Source of the DNA: Trypanosoma brucei gambiense DAL972 | Taxonomy: Eukaryota; Euglenozoa; Kinetoplastea; Trypanosomatida; Trypanosomatidae | Direction of reading: 5' to 3' | Length of the DNA: 64,000 nucleotides | NCBI RefSeq assembly: GCF_000210295.1 | Contig: NC_026736.1 | Span: 682,001 to 746,000, forward strand | Shown: positions 63,567-64,000 of the stretch, one piece after another | How positions within the stretch are numbered: the first letter of the stretch is position 1 | Layout: every line of letters starts with the position of its first letter | Notes under the pieces: generated by a model | Databases searched by the model: none | What the model was told of the DNA's origin: nothing | What the model saw: only the letters and a program-made list of their open reading frames with translations | Position numbers and translations under genes: made by a program

Positions 63567-64000
63567 TTACATCTTCTTCCCCTCGTACACGCACAACTTA
63601 GTGATAGCATTGGAATGGTGAGCGTGTTGGGCACCCAGCAATTCGTTTAGTTGCTTCTGAATATCCACGTTGGAAATTTCATTATTGAGCATAAGCTGAT
63701 TCACTAGCTCCGCAGCCTCGTTAAGAAGTTTCACCCCAATCTCCTTCTCGAGAATGGCCCGCACCTGAGATGCTGGCACAGACTTTCCACTTGACAGTAT
63801 AATCATGTCTTCCTGTGGTGAGCTATCAGAAGGACCATCACCAAACTCCTCGGGATGGCCACCGAGATTTGTCTTGCCCACAATATTTTTGCTTTGCTCT
63901 ACAATTAGCTTCTTTTGCTCAATGTACTCCCCGTCATCGTCAACCTCATGGTGCCCGTCATCATGCTCGCTCTGGAAGGCGATTGTTGCTGTTGTTCCTG
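63567..64000 (-). CDS. C-terminal part of a protein, possibly a NEK-family kinase tail (5' end outside window)
   Basis: An open frame runs from the right edge to a stop at 63567, about 144 codons. It starts acidic (TIAFQSEHDDGHHEVDDDGE), has a short helix (YIEQKKLIVEQSKNIVGK) and ends with a helical domain: VRAILEKEIGVKLLNEAAEL, then NDVDIQ-like spacing to KQLNELLGAQHAHHSNAITK and LCVYEGKKM. This final pattern (G-x-LLN-x-x-LV, then LLG-x-x-H, then L-x-V-x-E near the C-terminus) resembles the C-terminal tail of NEK1/4-type kinases in protists and trypanosomes. The kinase domain would lie beyond the window. The 5' end and start cannot be determined here. Confidence 0.7.
   Translation of the reverse strand, partial: GTTATIAFQSEHDDGHHEVDDDGEYIEQKKLIVEQSKNIVGKTNLGGHPEEFGDGPSDSSPQEDMIILSSGKSVPASQVRAILEKEIGVKLLNEAAELVNQLMLNNEISNVDIQKQLNELLGAQHAHHSNAITKLCVYEGKKM

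Noticed and set aside
1..64000. CRISPR arrays, bacterial promoters, VSG or retrotransposon fragments
   Set aside because: None present. Repeats are microsatellites and the FG minisatellite; the sequence is eukaryotic, with a single directional gene cluster and no strand switch.

Overview
The window is nuclear DNA of a kinetoplastid, almost certainly the Trypanosoma brucei group (T. b. brucei, gambiense or evansi; I cannot tell which). Every convincing gene lies on the minus strand, so this is one directional gene cluster, read from the right end to the left. Genes are separated by A/T-rich spacers with pyrimidine tracts followed by AG (spliced-leader acceptors), (TA)n, (CA)n and triplet microsatellites. 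The inosine-adenosine-guanosine nucleoside hydrolase, the mitoferrin-type carrier and a poly(A) polymerase interrupted by a cis-spliced intron match what I remember of T. brucei chromosome 3. No strand-switch region, VSG, retroelement or bacterial-type mobile element was seen.

Left third (1-25 kb): a truncated LRR/coiled-coil protein, IAG-nucleoside hydrolase, a four-helix membrane protein, mitoferrin (MCP17), a small chymotrypsin-fold protease, the IFT-B protein IFT56/DYF-13, a 74-residue protein, a divergent actin-related protein, a STARD10-like lipid-transfer protein, a beta-helix protein, a helical-repeat protein ending in a degenerate RluA pseudouridine-synthase fold, and a Q/P-rich low-complexity protein followed by a 2.8 kb spacer.

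Middle (26-49 kb): a PDEC-type FYVE/phosphodiesterase that has lost two metal ligands, a NEK kinase, an RTEL1 helicase, a Par14 parvulin, condensin CAP-G, an armadillo-repeat protein, a 1642-residue membrane-anchored SAM protein whose C-terminus resembles a caspase fold, and a small Cys-rich membrane protein.

Right (49-64 kb): a coiled-coil protein, poly(A) polymerase PAP1 with its approximately 651-nt intron, a doublecortin-domain protein, an FxFG nucleoporin built from about 33 tandem 69-bp repeats (with an assembly gap of 101 N), and the C-terminal part of a further protein that may be a NEK kinase. Two small ORFs with their own splice acceptors (34981-35076 and 62548-62760) may be unannotated genes.

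The genes are not a pathway operon. Recurrent themes are flagellum/cytoskeleton (IFT56, doublecortin, NEK, ARM, LRR), RNA processing and nuclear function (PAP1, nucleoporin, condensin, RTEL1) and mitochondrion (mitoferrin, RluA-like protein). The least ordinary signals are the catalytically degenerate enzymes, the SAM/caspase-like protein and the decaying FG repeats. Start codons were placed at ATG only; several open frames extend upstream through non-ATG codons.
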